From NCBI GenBank assembly GCA_036397995.1, contig DASWHX010000135.1, positions 1-29,061 on the forward strand: 29,061 bases of DNA, written 5' to 3'. The translations under genes and the position numbers were made by a program. The notes beneath the pieces were generated by a model. It saw only the letters and a list, made by a program, of their open reading frames with translations. It was not told the origin of the DNA and searched no databases. This document shows positions 16,478-25,090 of this stretch, in pieces. Position 1 is the stretch's first letter. Every line of letters begins with the position of its first letter. Source of the DNA: DASWHX01 sp036397995 (GTDB lineage: Bacteria > Bacteroidota > Bacteroidia > Cytophagales > Cyclobacteriaceae).

Positions 16478-16705
16478 TGGCAATAGGTAGAATTTTACAG
16501 GTAAATGAATCAACGATAAAGGTTATCACTCAAAACGAAACTGACTTCATCAGTCTGACTGATATGACAGCAGGTTTAAGGAAGGAAGTGGCTTAATCGG
16601 TAAATGGATTACCAACAAAAACACGTTGGAATATCTGGGCGTTTGGAAAATATCAACAACCAGAATTGCAATTACCCCGAATTCGAGGTAATTGCACGTA
16701 AACGC
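16477..16705 (+). pseudogene. KilA-N domain protein, multiply frameshifted remnant
   Basis: Three consecutive frames give one KilA-N-like sequence. From 16477 the frame reads MAIGRILQVNESTIKVITQN and then ETDFISLTDMTAGL (stop at 16594). From 16584 it reads GSGLIGKWITNKNTLEYLGV then WK. From 16649 it reads NINNQNCNYPEFEVIA. This follows the KilA-N pattern (ISLTDM, a W-x-x-N/R-N-T-x-E-x-LG-x-W helix, N-P/Q-N-x-NYPEF). Two shifts and a premature stop make it non-functional, and the part after about residue 75 is missing where the neighbouring DinB-like gene begins. KilA-N proteins are DNA-binding proteins of phages and mobile islands, so this marks an old insertion. Confidence 0.7.
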
Positions 16706-16720
16706 AAAACGTTATTTTCA

Positions 16721-17377
16721 TTATTCTACCCTTTCTCTAATTCTATTAATTTGCCCAAGGTGCCGATAAGTGTGTGCGATTTCATTGAGCATTAACTGAT
16801 GCAAGTCCCGGACCTTCCTTATTCTGTAAAATTCATTTTGCAACAAATGTTCAGGGATTTCCCGGTAGGTGTAATGTTTTCGCAAATCCGATTTCGTTTC
16901 TGTAATAAACTTGATTGTTTCATTCCGCACCGTGATAAAATGATTCAACACAACTTCGAAATCCTTATAATTGCCGGTTGGCACAGCAAACCAATCTGCC
17001 TGGCCGGGGTTTGGATCGGTGGCATACTCCAGGAATTCAGCATCATTGGATTCCAGATTTTCAATTAAGGTAATTTCCTCCGGCCTCGAATTGATTGCGC
17101 TGAGTTCCCGGTAGAAAGCCTGATCCTGCAGAACCAAATGTTCAACCACTTCAGCCACGGACCACGAATTGCTATCCGGTTTTTGATTTAGTTTCTCCTC
17201 AGAAATGCCGCCGGTTAGAATTAGAAGACTATCCAACGATTGACTCAGACCATCAAGCAAAACCTTCCGATCCTTATCTGTCCACTCAGGTTTATAGGAG
17301 TCACCTGTTTCTGAACATGAATAACCTAACATTGTAATTCCAACGAGGAGCTTTAAAGAAATAGCTTTGAATAACAT
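16721..17377 (-). CDS. DinB-family protein with lipoprotein-like signal
   Basis: This 218-residue protein has the four-helix DinB/YfiT bundle. The metal-binding histidines can be seen as one in VAEVVEHLVLQD and two in IAHTYRH. The motif NSWSVAEVVEHL is characteristic of the DinB-2 type. Unlike most members, which are cytoplasmic and linked to thiol (bacillithiol/mycothiol) chemistry, it carries a signal sequence (LLVGITMLGYSC) and would be anchored in the periplasm or outer membrane. The lipobox is weak (Gly at -3). It is divergent from the lipid kinase gene with a 93-bp shared upstream region. Confidence 0.85.
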   Translation of the reverse strand: MLFKAISLKLLVGITMLGYSCSETGDSYKPEWTDKDRKVLLDGLSQSLDSLLILTGGISEEKLNQKPDSNSWSVAEVVEHLVLQDQAFYRELSAINSRPEEITLIENLESNDAEFLEYATDPNPGQADWFAVPTGNYKDFEVVLNHFITVRNETIKFITETKSDLRKHYTYREIPEHLLQNEFYRIRKVRDLHQLMLNEIAHTYRHLGQINRIRERVE

Positions 17378-17470
17378 GCTTTAATTTAACTAATTCTGCA
17401 AAGCTTAATTTAATAACAATGAAGATTCTGTTAACATAAATTCCTTATTTTGGCCTGGCAAGTATTGTAA

Positions 17471-18319
17471 ATGCGAATTCTTATCATTCATAATCCAATA
17501 GCCGGAAACGGTAAACGAACAAATGTGCTGGAACCGTTTGAAAGGAAAGGGTTTATCATTATTGAAACCAAAGGACCAAATGATGCCACCCAAATTGTTC
17601 ATGAAAATATTGCCGGTTACGATTTGTTTATAGCGGCAGGAGGTGATGGCACTGTAAATGAAATTGCAAAGGCATTGATTGGTACGGAAAAATCAATGGG
17701 TATAATTCCGATGGGATCAGGGAATGGTTTGGTTAATGAAGTTGGGCAGATTACGGTAAAAGCATTGCTGGAAAATAATTACAGAACCACAATTATCGAT
17801 TCTCTTTTTCTAAATGAAATTCCTTTTTTTAATGTGGCAGGAATTGGCTTTGAGGCGATTGTTGCCCATGAATTCGCTAAACAGAAAAAGCGAGGACTGA
17901 TCGGGTATTTCACCACCACCATTTCCGGAATTTTTTCCTACAAGCCGTTAATAATCAGTTATTCTTTTAATGACATTCTCAAATCCGATAAAATTTTTTC
18001 CATCACTATCGCGAACTCAAAGCAATATGGTAATAACGCGGTCATCTCCCCTTCATCAAAACCAAATGACGGAATTTTCGAAGTTTGTATGATTAGAAGC
18101 TTTCCCCTGTTATATGGACCGATTCTCAGTTATCGTCTCTTCTCGCGTACTATTTCAAAATTCAAATACTATGAGGTAATCATGACTACATCTTTTCATT
18201 TGATGAACGAAATTTCAACGCTTTGGAATCTTGACGGGGAATCAATACGCCTGCCCGGACCCTTCCATATTTCTATTAAGCCGGCTTCATTGAAAATCAT
18301 TTCCGAAATCCCAAACTAG
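17471..18319 (+). CDS. Diacylglycerol-kinase-family lipid kinase (YegS/DgkB-like)
   Basis: This 282-residue protein phosphorylates a lipid such as diacylglycerol, a sphingoid base or undecaprenol; the exact substrate is not determinable. The ATP-binding catalytic domain shows NPIAGNGK at the N-terminus, the AAGGDGTVNEIAKAL signature and the PMGSGNGLVNEVG loop. The C-terminal beta domain has NVAGIGFEAIVAHEFA, SKPNDGIFEVCMI and LWNLDGES, the last with the Asp-Gly-Glu expected near the active site. Length is standard. It begins 93 bp from the divergent DinB-like gene and ends just before a CAGTGA repeat patch. Confidence 0.93.
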   Translation: MRILIIHNPIAGNGKRTNVLEPFERKGFIIIETKGPNDATQIVHENIAGYDLFIAAGGDGTVNEIAKALIGTEKSMGIIPMGSGNGLVNEVGQITVKALLENNYRTTIIDSLFLNEIPFFNVAGIGFEAIVAHEFAKQKKRGLIGYFTTTISGIFSYKPLIISYSFNDILKSDKIFSITIANSKQYGNNAVISPSSKPNDGIFEVCMIRSFPLLYGPILSYRLFSRTISKFKYYEVIMTTSFHLMNEISTLWNLDGESIRLPGPFHISIKPASLKIISEIPN

Positions 18320-18328
18320 TTCTCAAAA

Positions 18329-18365
18329 CAGTGAAGCAGTGAGCAGTGAAGCAGTGAACTGTGAG
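18329..18365 (+). repeat. CAGTGA-type short repeat patch
   Basis: CAGTGAAG, CAGTGAG, CAGTGAAG and CAGTGAA follow each other, with a degenerate CTGTGAG after. It is a sequence relative of the AGTGAAAC array at 14499 and, like it, sits just after a stop codon. Confidence 0.75.
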
Positions 18366-18442
18366 CCACTTGTGTAAAAAATTATAAATCCATGGGAGTT
18401 GGTAAGTCTCTTTAGCAGCTTTTTTAACTAATTTTAAGGTTA

Positions 18443-18976
18443 ATGAGAAAACTGCTGGCAATTGTTTTCGTTTCATTTTTCGGTTTCCAAACAGCTGGAT
18501 TCCTGATCGTATTCGAACTGCAGAAATATTGCATTCGGAAAGAAATAAAGAATATGATTAAGCAAGGATTGCCAGAGGAGGATCTTGTAGTTTTTAGAAT
18601 TGGGGAAGAAGAACAGAAAGCATTCCTTAAGAATTTTCTTTTTTTTGATAAAAATGAATTTCGATTCGAGGGTAAGATGTATGATGTAGTAAGGGTTGAA
18701 ATGGAGGCAAATTTTATCTACTACTATTGTGTCTCTGATGAAAAAGAATCTTTATTGTTCGCTAATCTTGATTCTTCAGTTAGAAAATCTCTGGATGATT
18801 CTCCATCTAATCAAAACCAGCTACGAAATTTCAATACCTTTATTTCTTCACTGTACTATCCGCAAGGAAACAATATCATCTTTAAGAATTTTTCTATAGG
18901 CAAAAATATGTCGCATTATTTCTTTAGCGTTCAAAGCTGGAAAAACTCACCTTCAACCCGCCCACCCAAATCATAG
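18443..18976 (+). CDS. Hypothetical membrane-anchored protein next to a TonB receptor
   Basis: This 177-residue protein starts with one hydrophobic segment (about 4-27, LLAIVFVSFFGFQTAGFLIVF), followed by a charged stretch (QKYCIRKEIKNMIKQGLPEEDL) and a soluble part of uncertain fold with FRFEGKMYDVV and YYYCVSDEKESLLFANLD. I recall proteins of this layout next to TonB-dependent receptors in many Bacteroidota, but have no name for the family. It is 68 bp upstream of the receptor gene in the same direction, so a shared job (assembly, stability or energising of the receptor) is possible. The C-terminal SPSTRPPKS tail is proline-rich. Confidence 0.8.
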   Translation: MRKLLAIVFVSFFGFQTAGFLIVFELQKYCIRKEIKNMIKQGLPEEDLVVFRIGEEEQKAFLKNFLFFDKNEFRFEGKMYDVVRVEMEANFIYYYCVSDEKESLLFANLDSSVRKSLDDSPSNQNQLRNFNTFISSLYYPQGNNIIFKNFSIGKNMSHYFFSVQSWKNSPSTRPPKS

Positions 18977-18994
18977 TAATTTGTTGCAAGCCCG

Positions 18995-19008
18995 GTTGCT
19001 AAAGCAAC
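18995..19008. promoter_or_regulatory. GTTGCT-AA-AGCAAC palindrome upstream of the TonB receptor gene
   Basis: Perfect 6-bp arms around a 2-bp centre lie 36 bp before the receptor start. The 2-bp centre suits a protein-binding site rather than an RNA hairpin. No matching regulator is visible nearby. Confidence 0.35.
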
Positions 19009-19044
19009 TGAGTAATCTTACTACATTCTCACTATTACACAACA

Positions 19045-21450
19045 ATGAATAATATATTCGTATTTTGTTTGTGCTTTCTTGTACAACAAAGTTTCGCGCA
19101 AACATTAACCATACGGGACGCTGATACTCGTCATCCAATCGAAATGGTCACGCTTTATAGCTCAAAGCCTGTTGTGTCAGCATTTACGGATGCGAAGGGA
19201 AACGTTGATCTGAGTCAGTTCGTTGATGCCGACACTATATACTTCAGGCTCATTGGCTACAAACCTGTTCAAAAAACTCTGCCCGAAATTCAGCGGATGA
19301 ATTACATCCTGTTAATGAATCCGACAAATTTCAGTCTACAGGAAATCACAATTTCGGTTTCAAGATGGGAGCAGGAAAAACATGACCTTCCCAATAAGAT
19401 TTCCAGCATAAAACCGGAAGAGATTTACCTTCAGAATCCTCAGACTGCTGCTGACATCCTTACTATTAGCAACGAAGTTTATATTCAAAAGAGTCAGTTG
19501 GGTGGCGGCAGTCCAATGATTCGTGGTTTCGCTACTAACCGCGTTTTGCTGGTGGTTGATGGAGTCAGAATGAACAATGCCATCTTTCGTAGTGGCAATC
19601 TGCAAAATGTAATTTCATTGGACCCTTTTACTATTCAAAGTTCTGAGATTGTATTTGGACCGGGCTCGGTTATCTATGGTAGTGATGCCATTGGTGGAGT
19701 AATGAGTTTCTATACCCTTTCACCTTCCTTTTCTTCCACGGAGAAACCATTGGTAAAGGGCAGTGTATTTACCCGATACTCTTCTGCGAACTCAGAATTA
19801 ACAGGACACCTGGATCTTAATGTTGGCTTTAAGAAATGGGGCTCATCAACCAGCATTTCGTATTCTAATTTTGAAAATCTTAAAATGGGTAAACATGGTC
19901 CCGATGAATATCTCCGCCCAACTTACGCGGTCAGAATTAACGGAGTTGACACCATGCTGATCAATAGTGATCCTGAAATCCAGATTCCTACGGGATATAA
20001 TCAGGTGAACCTCATGCAAAAGCTTCGATTTGTCCCAACCCATAATTGGAAAATTGATTATGGTTTCCATTATTCTACCACTTCAGATTTTCCAAGATAT
20101 GATCGACACATCCTGTATAGGAACGGTTTGCAACGATCTGCCGAGTGGTATTATGGATCTCAGACTTGGATGATGAACTCTTTGGGGATTTTGAATTCGA
20201 GCGAAACATCTTTTTATAATCAGGTAAAACTTACACTGTCTTATCAGCACTTTGAAGAAAGTCGGCATGATCGTGATTTTGGAGATGTGATTCGATATAA
20301 CCGGTACGAAGAAGTAGATGCATTCGGTGCTAATCTTGATTTTGAAAAAAAAATAAGCAAGAAGCATTCTATTTTCTACGGTGTGGAAGGAATCCTTAAT
20401 GAAGTAGGCTCTACAGGAATTGATACCAATATAGCAACTCAGTCAGAGTCTCCTGGTCCAACTCGCTATCCGGATGGCTCAACCTGGCAATCTTATGCCG
20501 GATATATTAATTACCTTGTGCGCACTTCGAAGTTACTGACTATCCAAACCGGACTCCGTTATAATCATATTTTATTGAAATCGCAGTTTGATACCGCATT
20601 TTATCCGTTTCCATTTTCAGAAGCCAACATTAATGCCGGCGCCGTAACCGGGAGTGCAGGTTTGGCCTGGTCTCCCCTTAGTTCCTGGCAATTCAACGCT
20701 AATTTTTCAAGCGGCTTCAGATCCCCGAATGTGGACGATGTGGGAAAAGTTTTTGACTCAGAGCCAGGATCCGTAATTTTACCCAACCCTGATCTGAAGC
20801 CCGAATACGCTTATAACTTCGAGCTGGGAATAACCCACATTTTTGGCGATTTGGCGAAGTTGGATGCAACAGGATACTACACCATCCTGAAAGATGCCAT
20901 GGTTCGACGAAATTACCGGCTAAACGGGCAGGATAGTATTCTCTATGACGGAGAGTTAAGCCAGGTACTATCAATTCAAAACTCCGCAAAGGCATTTGTT
21001 TATGGCATTCAGACAGGGGTTGAAGTTAAACTTCCAGCCGGGTTCAGTCTTACTTCAAATATTAATTACCAGGCTGGAGAAGAAGAATTGGATGACGAAA
21101 GCACGGCACCATTAAGACATGCGGCACCCCTGTTTGGCTCTACTCATATACTTTGGACCAGAGGTAAATTGAAAGCAGATTTATACTCATTTTATAATGG
21201 CAGGATTGCCTTTAAAAATTTGGCTCCGGAGGAACAGAACAAATCGTATCTCTATGCAATTGATGGAAATGGCAATCCTTATTCACCCGCGTGGTATACA
21301 TTGAATTTTAAGTTTTTGTATCATGCCACCAACTTTATCACATTAAATCTTGGCCTTGAAAATATAACCAACCAAAGATACCGGCCCTATTCCTCCGGTA
21401 TTGCAGCTCCAGGGACCAATTTCATCATTTCAACCAGATTTACTTTTTAG
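19045..21450 (+). CDS. TonB-dependent outer-membrane receptor (heme/hemoglobin-receptor type)
   Basis: This 801-residue receptor begins with a signal peptide (MNNIFVFCLCFLVQQSFAQ) and a short carboxypeptidase-D-like domain (about 20-95). The plug (about 115-225) has SQLGGGSPMIRGFATNRVLL, VVDGVRMNNAIFR, NLQNVISLDPF and VFGPGSVIYGSDAIGGVMSF, closest to receptors annotated for hemin/hemoglobin or lactoferrin/transferrin-type ligands. The barrel ends ...FIISTRFTF with the aromatic terminus. An iron-source ligand is plausible but not proven; no HmuY-like lipoprotein or heme-handling gene is adjacent. It probably forms an operon with the small membrane protein upstream. Confidence 0.92.
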   Translation: MNNIFVFCLCFLVQQSFAQTLTIRDADTRHPIEMVTLYSSKPVVSAFTDAKGNVDLSQFVDADTIYFRLIGYKPVQKTLPEIQRMNYILLMNPTNFSLQEITISVSRWEQEKHDLPNKISSIKPEEIYLQNPQTAADILTISNEVYIQKSQLGGGSPMIRGFATNRVLLVVDGVRMNNAIFRSGNLQNVISLDPFTIQSSEIVFGPGSVIYGSDAIGGVMSFYTLSPSFSSTEKPLVKGSVFTRYSSANSELTGHLDLNVGFKKWGSSTSISYSNFENLKMGKHGPDEYLRPTYAVRINGVDTMLINSDPEIQIPTGYNQVNLMQKLRFVPTHNWKIDYGFHYSTTSDFPRYDRHILYRNGLQRSAEWYYGSQTWMMNSLGILNSSETSFYNQVKLTLSYQHFEESRHDRDFGDVIRYNRYEEVDAFGANLDFEKKISKKHSIFYGVEGILNEVGSTGIDTNIATQSESPGPTRYPDGSTWQSYAGYINYLVRTSKLLTIQTGLRYNHILLKSQFDTAFYPFPFSEANINAGAVTGSAGLAWSPLSSWQFNANFSSGFRSPNVDDVGKVFDSEPGSVILPNPDLKPEYAYNFELGITHIFGDLAKLDATGYYTILKDAMVRRNYRLNGQDSILYDGELSQVLSIQNSAKAFVYGIQTGVEVKLPAGFSLTSNINYQAGEEELDDESTAPLRHAAPLFGSTHILWTRGKLKADLYSFYNGRIAFKNLAPEEQNKSYLYAIDGNGNPYSPAWYTLNFKFLYHATNFITLNLGLENITNQRYRPYSSGIAAPGTNFIISTRFTF

Positions 21451-21535
21451 TTATCTTTCCTAAACATTGAAATAAAAAGCAATAATTTGGCAACCAATAA
21501 TTGAATTATTAGTACACCTTTAGATTGTCTTTGAT

Positions 21536-22312
21536 TTGAAGAAATTATCCATTCTTATTCCTGTTTTTAATGAAGAACGGACCATTTTTAACGTCCTTCA
21601 GAAAGTAACATCCGTCTCTTTAATTAATGATATTAGTAAAGAGATTGTGATTGTGGATGATTATTCAACTGACAATACCCGAAGTGAAATCAAAAAATTT
21701 ATTCATGATTTTCCTGAAATGGAAATTATTTTTCTTGAACACCAGAAAAATAGAGGAAAAGGCGCAGCGATTCGAACAGGAATTGAACGTGCAACGGGAG
21801 ATTATATAATTATTCAGGATGCTGATCTTGAATACGATCCGAATGAAATAAACAGGTTGCTACAACCCATTGTGGAAGAGAATGCAGATGTTGTTTTGGG
21901 TTCAAGATTCCTTTCAGGCAGTTCCAAAAGAGTTTTATACTTCTGGCACTCACTCGGAAATAAGTTTCTGACTTTGTTATCCAATTTTATGACCGACCTG
22001 AATTTAAGTGACATGGAAGTTGGGTATAAGTTGATTCCCACTTCAATCTTTAGGTATATCAAAATAAGGGAAAATCGATTTGGATTCGAACCTGAAGTAG
22101 TTGGTAAACTGGCAGCGATAAAAGGAATACGAATTTATGAAGTCGGTATTTCTTACCACGGAAGAACTTATGAGGAGGGAAAGAAAATTAACTGGAAAGA
22201 CGGCTTTAGGGCCATTTACTGTATTTTCCGATATGCACCGGTTTTTAACAGAAGATTGAAAAATTATAAAAAAGACCCGCAAAGTGCTTTTCAAACGGGA
22301 TCAAAAACATAA
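21536..22312 (+). CDS. Family-2 glycosyltransferase (dolichol-phosphate-mannose-synthase-like)
   Basis: This 258-residue GT-A enzyme would move a sugar from a nucleotide donor to a lipid phosphate or similar acceptor on the cytoplasmic face. It has SILIPVFNEERTIFNVLQKV, EIVIVDDYSTDNT, NRGKGAAIRTG, the metal-binding QDADLEYDP (DxD) and an acceptor-region DMEVGYKLI. The signature NRFGFEPEVVGKLA is typical of DPM1-like polyprenyl-phosphate transferases. It has no C-terminal membrane helices. The start is TTG at 21536; the next in-frame Met (within EMEIIF) would cut off the nucleotide-binding strand, so TTG is preferred. Confidence 0.92.
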   Translation: MKKLSILIPVFNEERTIFNVLQKVTSVSLINDISKEIVIVDDYSTDNTRSEIKKFIHDFPEMEIIFLEHQKNRGKGAAIRTGIERATGDYIIIQDADLEYDPNEINRLLQPIVEENADVVLGSRFLSGSSKRVLYFWHSLGNKFLTLLSNFMTDLNLSDMEVGYKLIPTSIFRYIKIRENRFGFEPEVVGKLAAIKGIRIYEVGISYHGRTYEEGKKINWKDGFRAIYCIFRYAPVFNRRLKNYKKDPQSAFQTGSKT

Positions 22313-22449
22313 ACATCTCCCAAACAAATCCAGGTTGATTAAGAAACTTCATCTCTCCCAATTCTTACATAGCCTTCCGCTATTTTGAAAGTAGAACCGG
22401 CTGCAAGTAATTCAATAATAGAAAGCCTCAAGATTTAACTAATACCTAT

Positions 22450-22818
22450 ATGAAAGCAAGCCTAACCATTCTGCTACTAATTATTTCGAATTCATTCATG
22501 ACATTGGCCTGGTATGGACATCTTAAGTTCTATGAAATGAAAGGATGGGAAAAGCTGAGTCTTTTTTCAGTAATACTAATTAGCTGGGGAATTGCCTTTT
22601 TTGAGTATTGCTTCCAGGTACCGGCAAACCGGATTGGATTCCAGTCTCAGGGCGGACCCTTCACGCTCGTCCAGCTTAAAGTTATTCAGGAAGTAATCAC
22701 TTTAGTCGTTTTTTCACTTTTCACAATTATGTTCTTCAAAACGGAAACAATTCGCTTAAATCACTTTATCGGATTTATTTTCCTGATTCTTGCTGTTTAT
22801 TTCATTTTTAAAAAATAA
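22450..22818 (+). CDS. DMT-superfamily membrane protein (DUF486)
   Basis: This 122-residue protein has four predicted membrane helices (about 5-23, 36-54, 73-98 and 103-120). The pattern WYGHLKF, SWGIAFFEYCFQVPANRIG and FTLVQLKVIQEVITL is that of DUF486 proteins, half-size relatives of the drug/metabolite transporter fold that probably act as dimers. The substrate is unknown. It stands alone, 137 bp after the glycosyltransferase gene, and is the last gene before the cassette-like array. Confidence 0.92.
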   Translation: MKASLTILLLIISNSFMTLAWYGHLKFYEMKGWEKLSLFSVILISWGIAFFEYCFQVPANRIGFQSQGGPFTLVQLKVIQEVITLVVFSLFTIMFFKTETIRLNHFIGFIFLILAVYFIFKK

Positions 22819-22988
22819 AAAAACCATTTCACAATAAAAATATTGGAAGCCGGACATATTGTATCCGGTGAGAATTATACTCCTTTGAGCACACAATCAT
22901 TCAGCAAACAACTGAGATGTACACCCATGTTGCCGTAAATACTTTTAAAAAGGTTAAAAATCCTTTAGATTAGTTGACGCTATAAAAG

Positions 22989-23024
22989 GGATATATTCAA
23001 TAGATATATCCGGTTGTTGTAACC
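22989..23024. repeat. Cassette-junction-like site before the serine hydrolase gene
   Basis: An 8-bp hairpin (22989-22996/23004-23011, GGATATAT and its complement, 7-nt loop) is followed by TGTTGTAACC (23015-23024). That 10-mer is the exact reverse complement of GGTTACAACA at 24146-24155, just after the stop of the serine hydrolase gene. The gene is thus bracketed by a private inverted repeat. Confidence 0.6.
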
Positions 23025-23042
23025 AATTAAAAAAAATATCAA

Positions 23043-24143
23043 GTGAAAATAAACATCTCAATTCTTTTGTTTTTTCTTTCAACTGTCTGTTTTGGACAAA
23101 TCCTACCGCAAATTGATTCATTGATTGAAAATGAAATGAAATCAGACAAAGTCGCTGCATTGGCAGTTGCAGTAATCGATTCTGGCAAAGTAGTTCACCT
23201 TAACACTTATGGCTTTAGGGATTTGGAAAATAAATTTAAAGCAACTGTTAATACTCCATTCCATATTGCGTCCGTTTCCAAGACGGTAACAAATTTGGCC
23301 GTATTCAATTTAGTAGAATCTGGCAAAATTGAATTGGAAACCGATATAAATGCATATCTCCCATTTAAGGTTAAAAATCCTCATTTTCCAAATACAAAAG
23401 TAACCGTTCGTGATTTGCTAAATCACCGAAGTGGAATAAGAGATGATTTTGAGATTTATGAACCCTTTTGGACAATTCCTAATGGAGATCCAACCCTAGA
23501 ATTAAATGACTTTTTAAAGAATTATTTAAGCGCAGGAGGAAAACTCTATAAAGATGGACATTTTGAAAGCAATTCAAATTACAAGTCTTTTTCCTATTCG
23601 AATACGGGAGTAGCTTTATTAGGACTTATAGTTGAGACCGTTTCAGGAATGAAATATGAGGATTATTGTCAAGAAAACATCTTTAAACCTATTGGAATGA
23701 TGAATACGAGTTGGTTTTTAAAAAACTTAGACTCAAATCTGGTTGCAAAAACTTATGTGCATGAAGATTCTATCGGACTAATTTTTAAGGGACATAATGG
23801 CTACCCTGATTATCCTGGAGGTCAATTAAGAACATCAATTTCTGATTATTCATTATTGCTAACTGGATATTTGAATGCGGAAAGCTCTAACTTCATATTA
23901 GATGCAAATACCACGAGAAAAATAACCCCATTACCACAAATTTCCCATGAAGGGTTTTATACTTGGTTCCTTAATGCCATAAACGATAATATTTATTATG
24001 CTCATCCTGGTGGGGATACTGGTGTGAGAACAATTGTAATAATAGATGTTAGAAATAAAAATGGGATTGCCCTTTTTTCAAATGCAGAGATTGAATTGAC
24101 CAACTTACTTAGAGAAATAGAAAAAAAAATGTGGAGTAAATAA
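23043..24143 (+). CDS. Exported serine hydrolase, class C beta-lactamase/DD-peptidase family
   Basis: This 366-residue protein has a signal peptide (MKINISILLFFLSTVCFGQ) and the three active-site motifs of the family: SxxK in HIASVSKTV, YxN in FSYSNTGVALLG, and HxG in AHPGGDTGV. Supporting stretches are RDLLNHRSGI and YEDYCQENIFKPIGMMNTSW. Such enzymes act on D-amino-acid peptides, esters or amides in the periplasm; true beta-lactamase activity is unlikely to be safe to claim. The start is GTG at 23043, 18 bp after the left inverted-repeat arm, leaving no room for a promoter of its own inside the unit. The right arm begins 2 bp after the stop. Confidence 0.9.
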   Translation: MKINISILLFFLSTVCFGQILPQIDSLIENEMKSDKVAALAVAVIDSGKVVHLNTYGFRDLENKFKATVNTPFHIASVSKTVTNLAVFNLVESGKIELETDINAYLPFKVKNPHFPNTKVTVRDLLNHRSGIRDDFEIYEPFWTIPNGDPTLELNDFLKNYLSAGGKLYKDGHFESNSNYKSFSYSNTGVALLGLIVETVSGMKYEDYCQENIFKPIGMMNTSWFLKNLDSNLVAKTYVHEDSIGLIFKGHNGYPDYPGGQLRTSISDYSLLLTGYLNAESSNFILDANTTRKITPLPQISHEGFYTWFLNAINDNIYYAHPGGDTGVRTIVIIDVRNKNGIALFSNAEIELTNLLREIEKKMWSK

Positions 24144-24144
24144 C

Positions 24145-24202
24145 GGGTTACAACACTGTATAAAATGCATTTTACAACTAAAACGTTAGCAGTAATAATT
24201 GC
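24145..24202. repeat. Cassette-junction-like site between serine hydrolase and alpha/beta hydrolase
   Basis: In order: the right arm of the serine hydrolase unit (GGTTACAACA, 24146-24155), a central palindrome (TAAAATGCATTTTA, perfect over 14 bp, within TGTATAAAATGCATTTTACA), and the left arm of the next unit (GTTAGCAGTAATAATTGC, 24185-24202), which abuts the next ATG. This arm-hairpin-arm order is that of an integron attC site. The GTTAGCA core does not fit the strict GTTRRRY consensus. Confidence 0.6.
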
Positions 24203-25090
24203 ATGAAGGACATTGTAATTGAGACAGAAGACAGGTTTGGCCTAAAAGCGACAATTTATAAGGCAAGTAAAAATTCCATTAAAAACTGTACCCTAATCAT
24301 TAATTCAGCGACTGGGATAGGTAGAAAGTTTTATTCGAGATATTCCAAGTACATGGCTTCAAACGGGTTTGACGTAATAACCTATGACTACCGAGGAATA
24401 GCAGAGTCCAGACCCCAAAAACTTAAAGGCTTTAAAGCGGACTTTGTGATTTGGGGGGAAAGGGACTTTTCATCTGTCATTAAGAAATCAAAGAATCTAC
24501 TTCCTATTAACAAAATTGTTGTTTTAGGGCACAGTATCGGAGGAACAATCTTTGGGATGACTCTGGACTGCCAAGAAATTGAGGCTGTAATAATGATAGG
24601 GGCGCAGACATCTTATTATAAAGATTGGCCAAAGAAGCATCGTGTAAAGCTATATCTTCTGTGGCATATGGTAATGCCATTCTTAACTAACTTGGTTGGA
24701 TATTTTCCTGGAAAAAAATTAAGAATGATGGAGGATATTCCAAAAGGAGTTGTGAGACAATGGAATGAAAGAAGGAAGAATCAATCAATGGCGGCTCAAC
24801 TTCAGGAAAATAATGTAAACCTTTTTTATCACATCTATACCAAGAAGTTGTTGACAATTTTTATTGAAGATGATGTTATTGGGACGAAAAGAGCGGTAGA
24901 AAGAATTACGGAATTATTTATTTGCGCTGACAGACAAGTTATAAGTGTAAGCCCATCAGACTACTCTGCAAGTGTCATTGGACATTTTGGTTTTTTTAAA
25001 AAGGACTTTGAGAAAAATTTATGGTTACAGACTGTAAATTGGTACACAGAAGCAATTACTACTGCCAGCAGTAAGTTTCTGCCAGCTTGA
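24203..25090 (+). CDS. Alpha/beta hydrolase (COG4757-like)
   Basis: This 295-residue cytoplasmic protein has the alpha/beta hydrolase fold: TLIINSATGIGRKFYSRY (oxyanion region), FDVITYDYRGIAESRP, the nucleophile elbow VLGHSIGGTIFG, and IGHFGFFKK with the likely catalytic His. The expected acid falls in the FIEDDVIGTK stretch. Substrates of this subgroup are unknown. The ATG directly follows the left inverted-repeat arm, with no room for a promoter or leader inside the unit. The last 13 codons (AITTASSKFLPA region) overlap the right arm at 25052-25069, so the C-terminal residues are partly set by the repeat and may be an extension gained when the unit was inserted. Confidence 0.88.
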   Translation: MKDIVIETEDRFGLKATIYKASKNSIKNCTLIINSATGIGRKFYSRYSKYMASNGFDVITYDYRGIAESRPQKLKGFKADFVIWGERDFSSVIKKSKNLLPINKIVVLGHSIGGTIFGMTLDCQEIEAVIMIGAQTSYYKDWPKKHRVKLYLLWHMVMPFLTNLVGYFPGKKLRMMEDIPKGVVRQWNERRKNQSMAAQLQENNVNLFYHIYTKKLLTIFIEDDVIGTKRAVERITELFICADRQVISVSPSDYSASVIGHFGFFKKDFEKNLWLQTVNWYTEAITTASSKFLPA

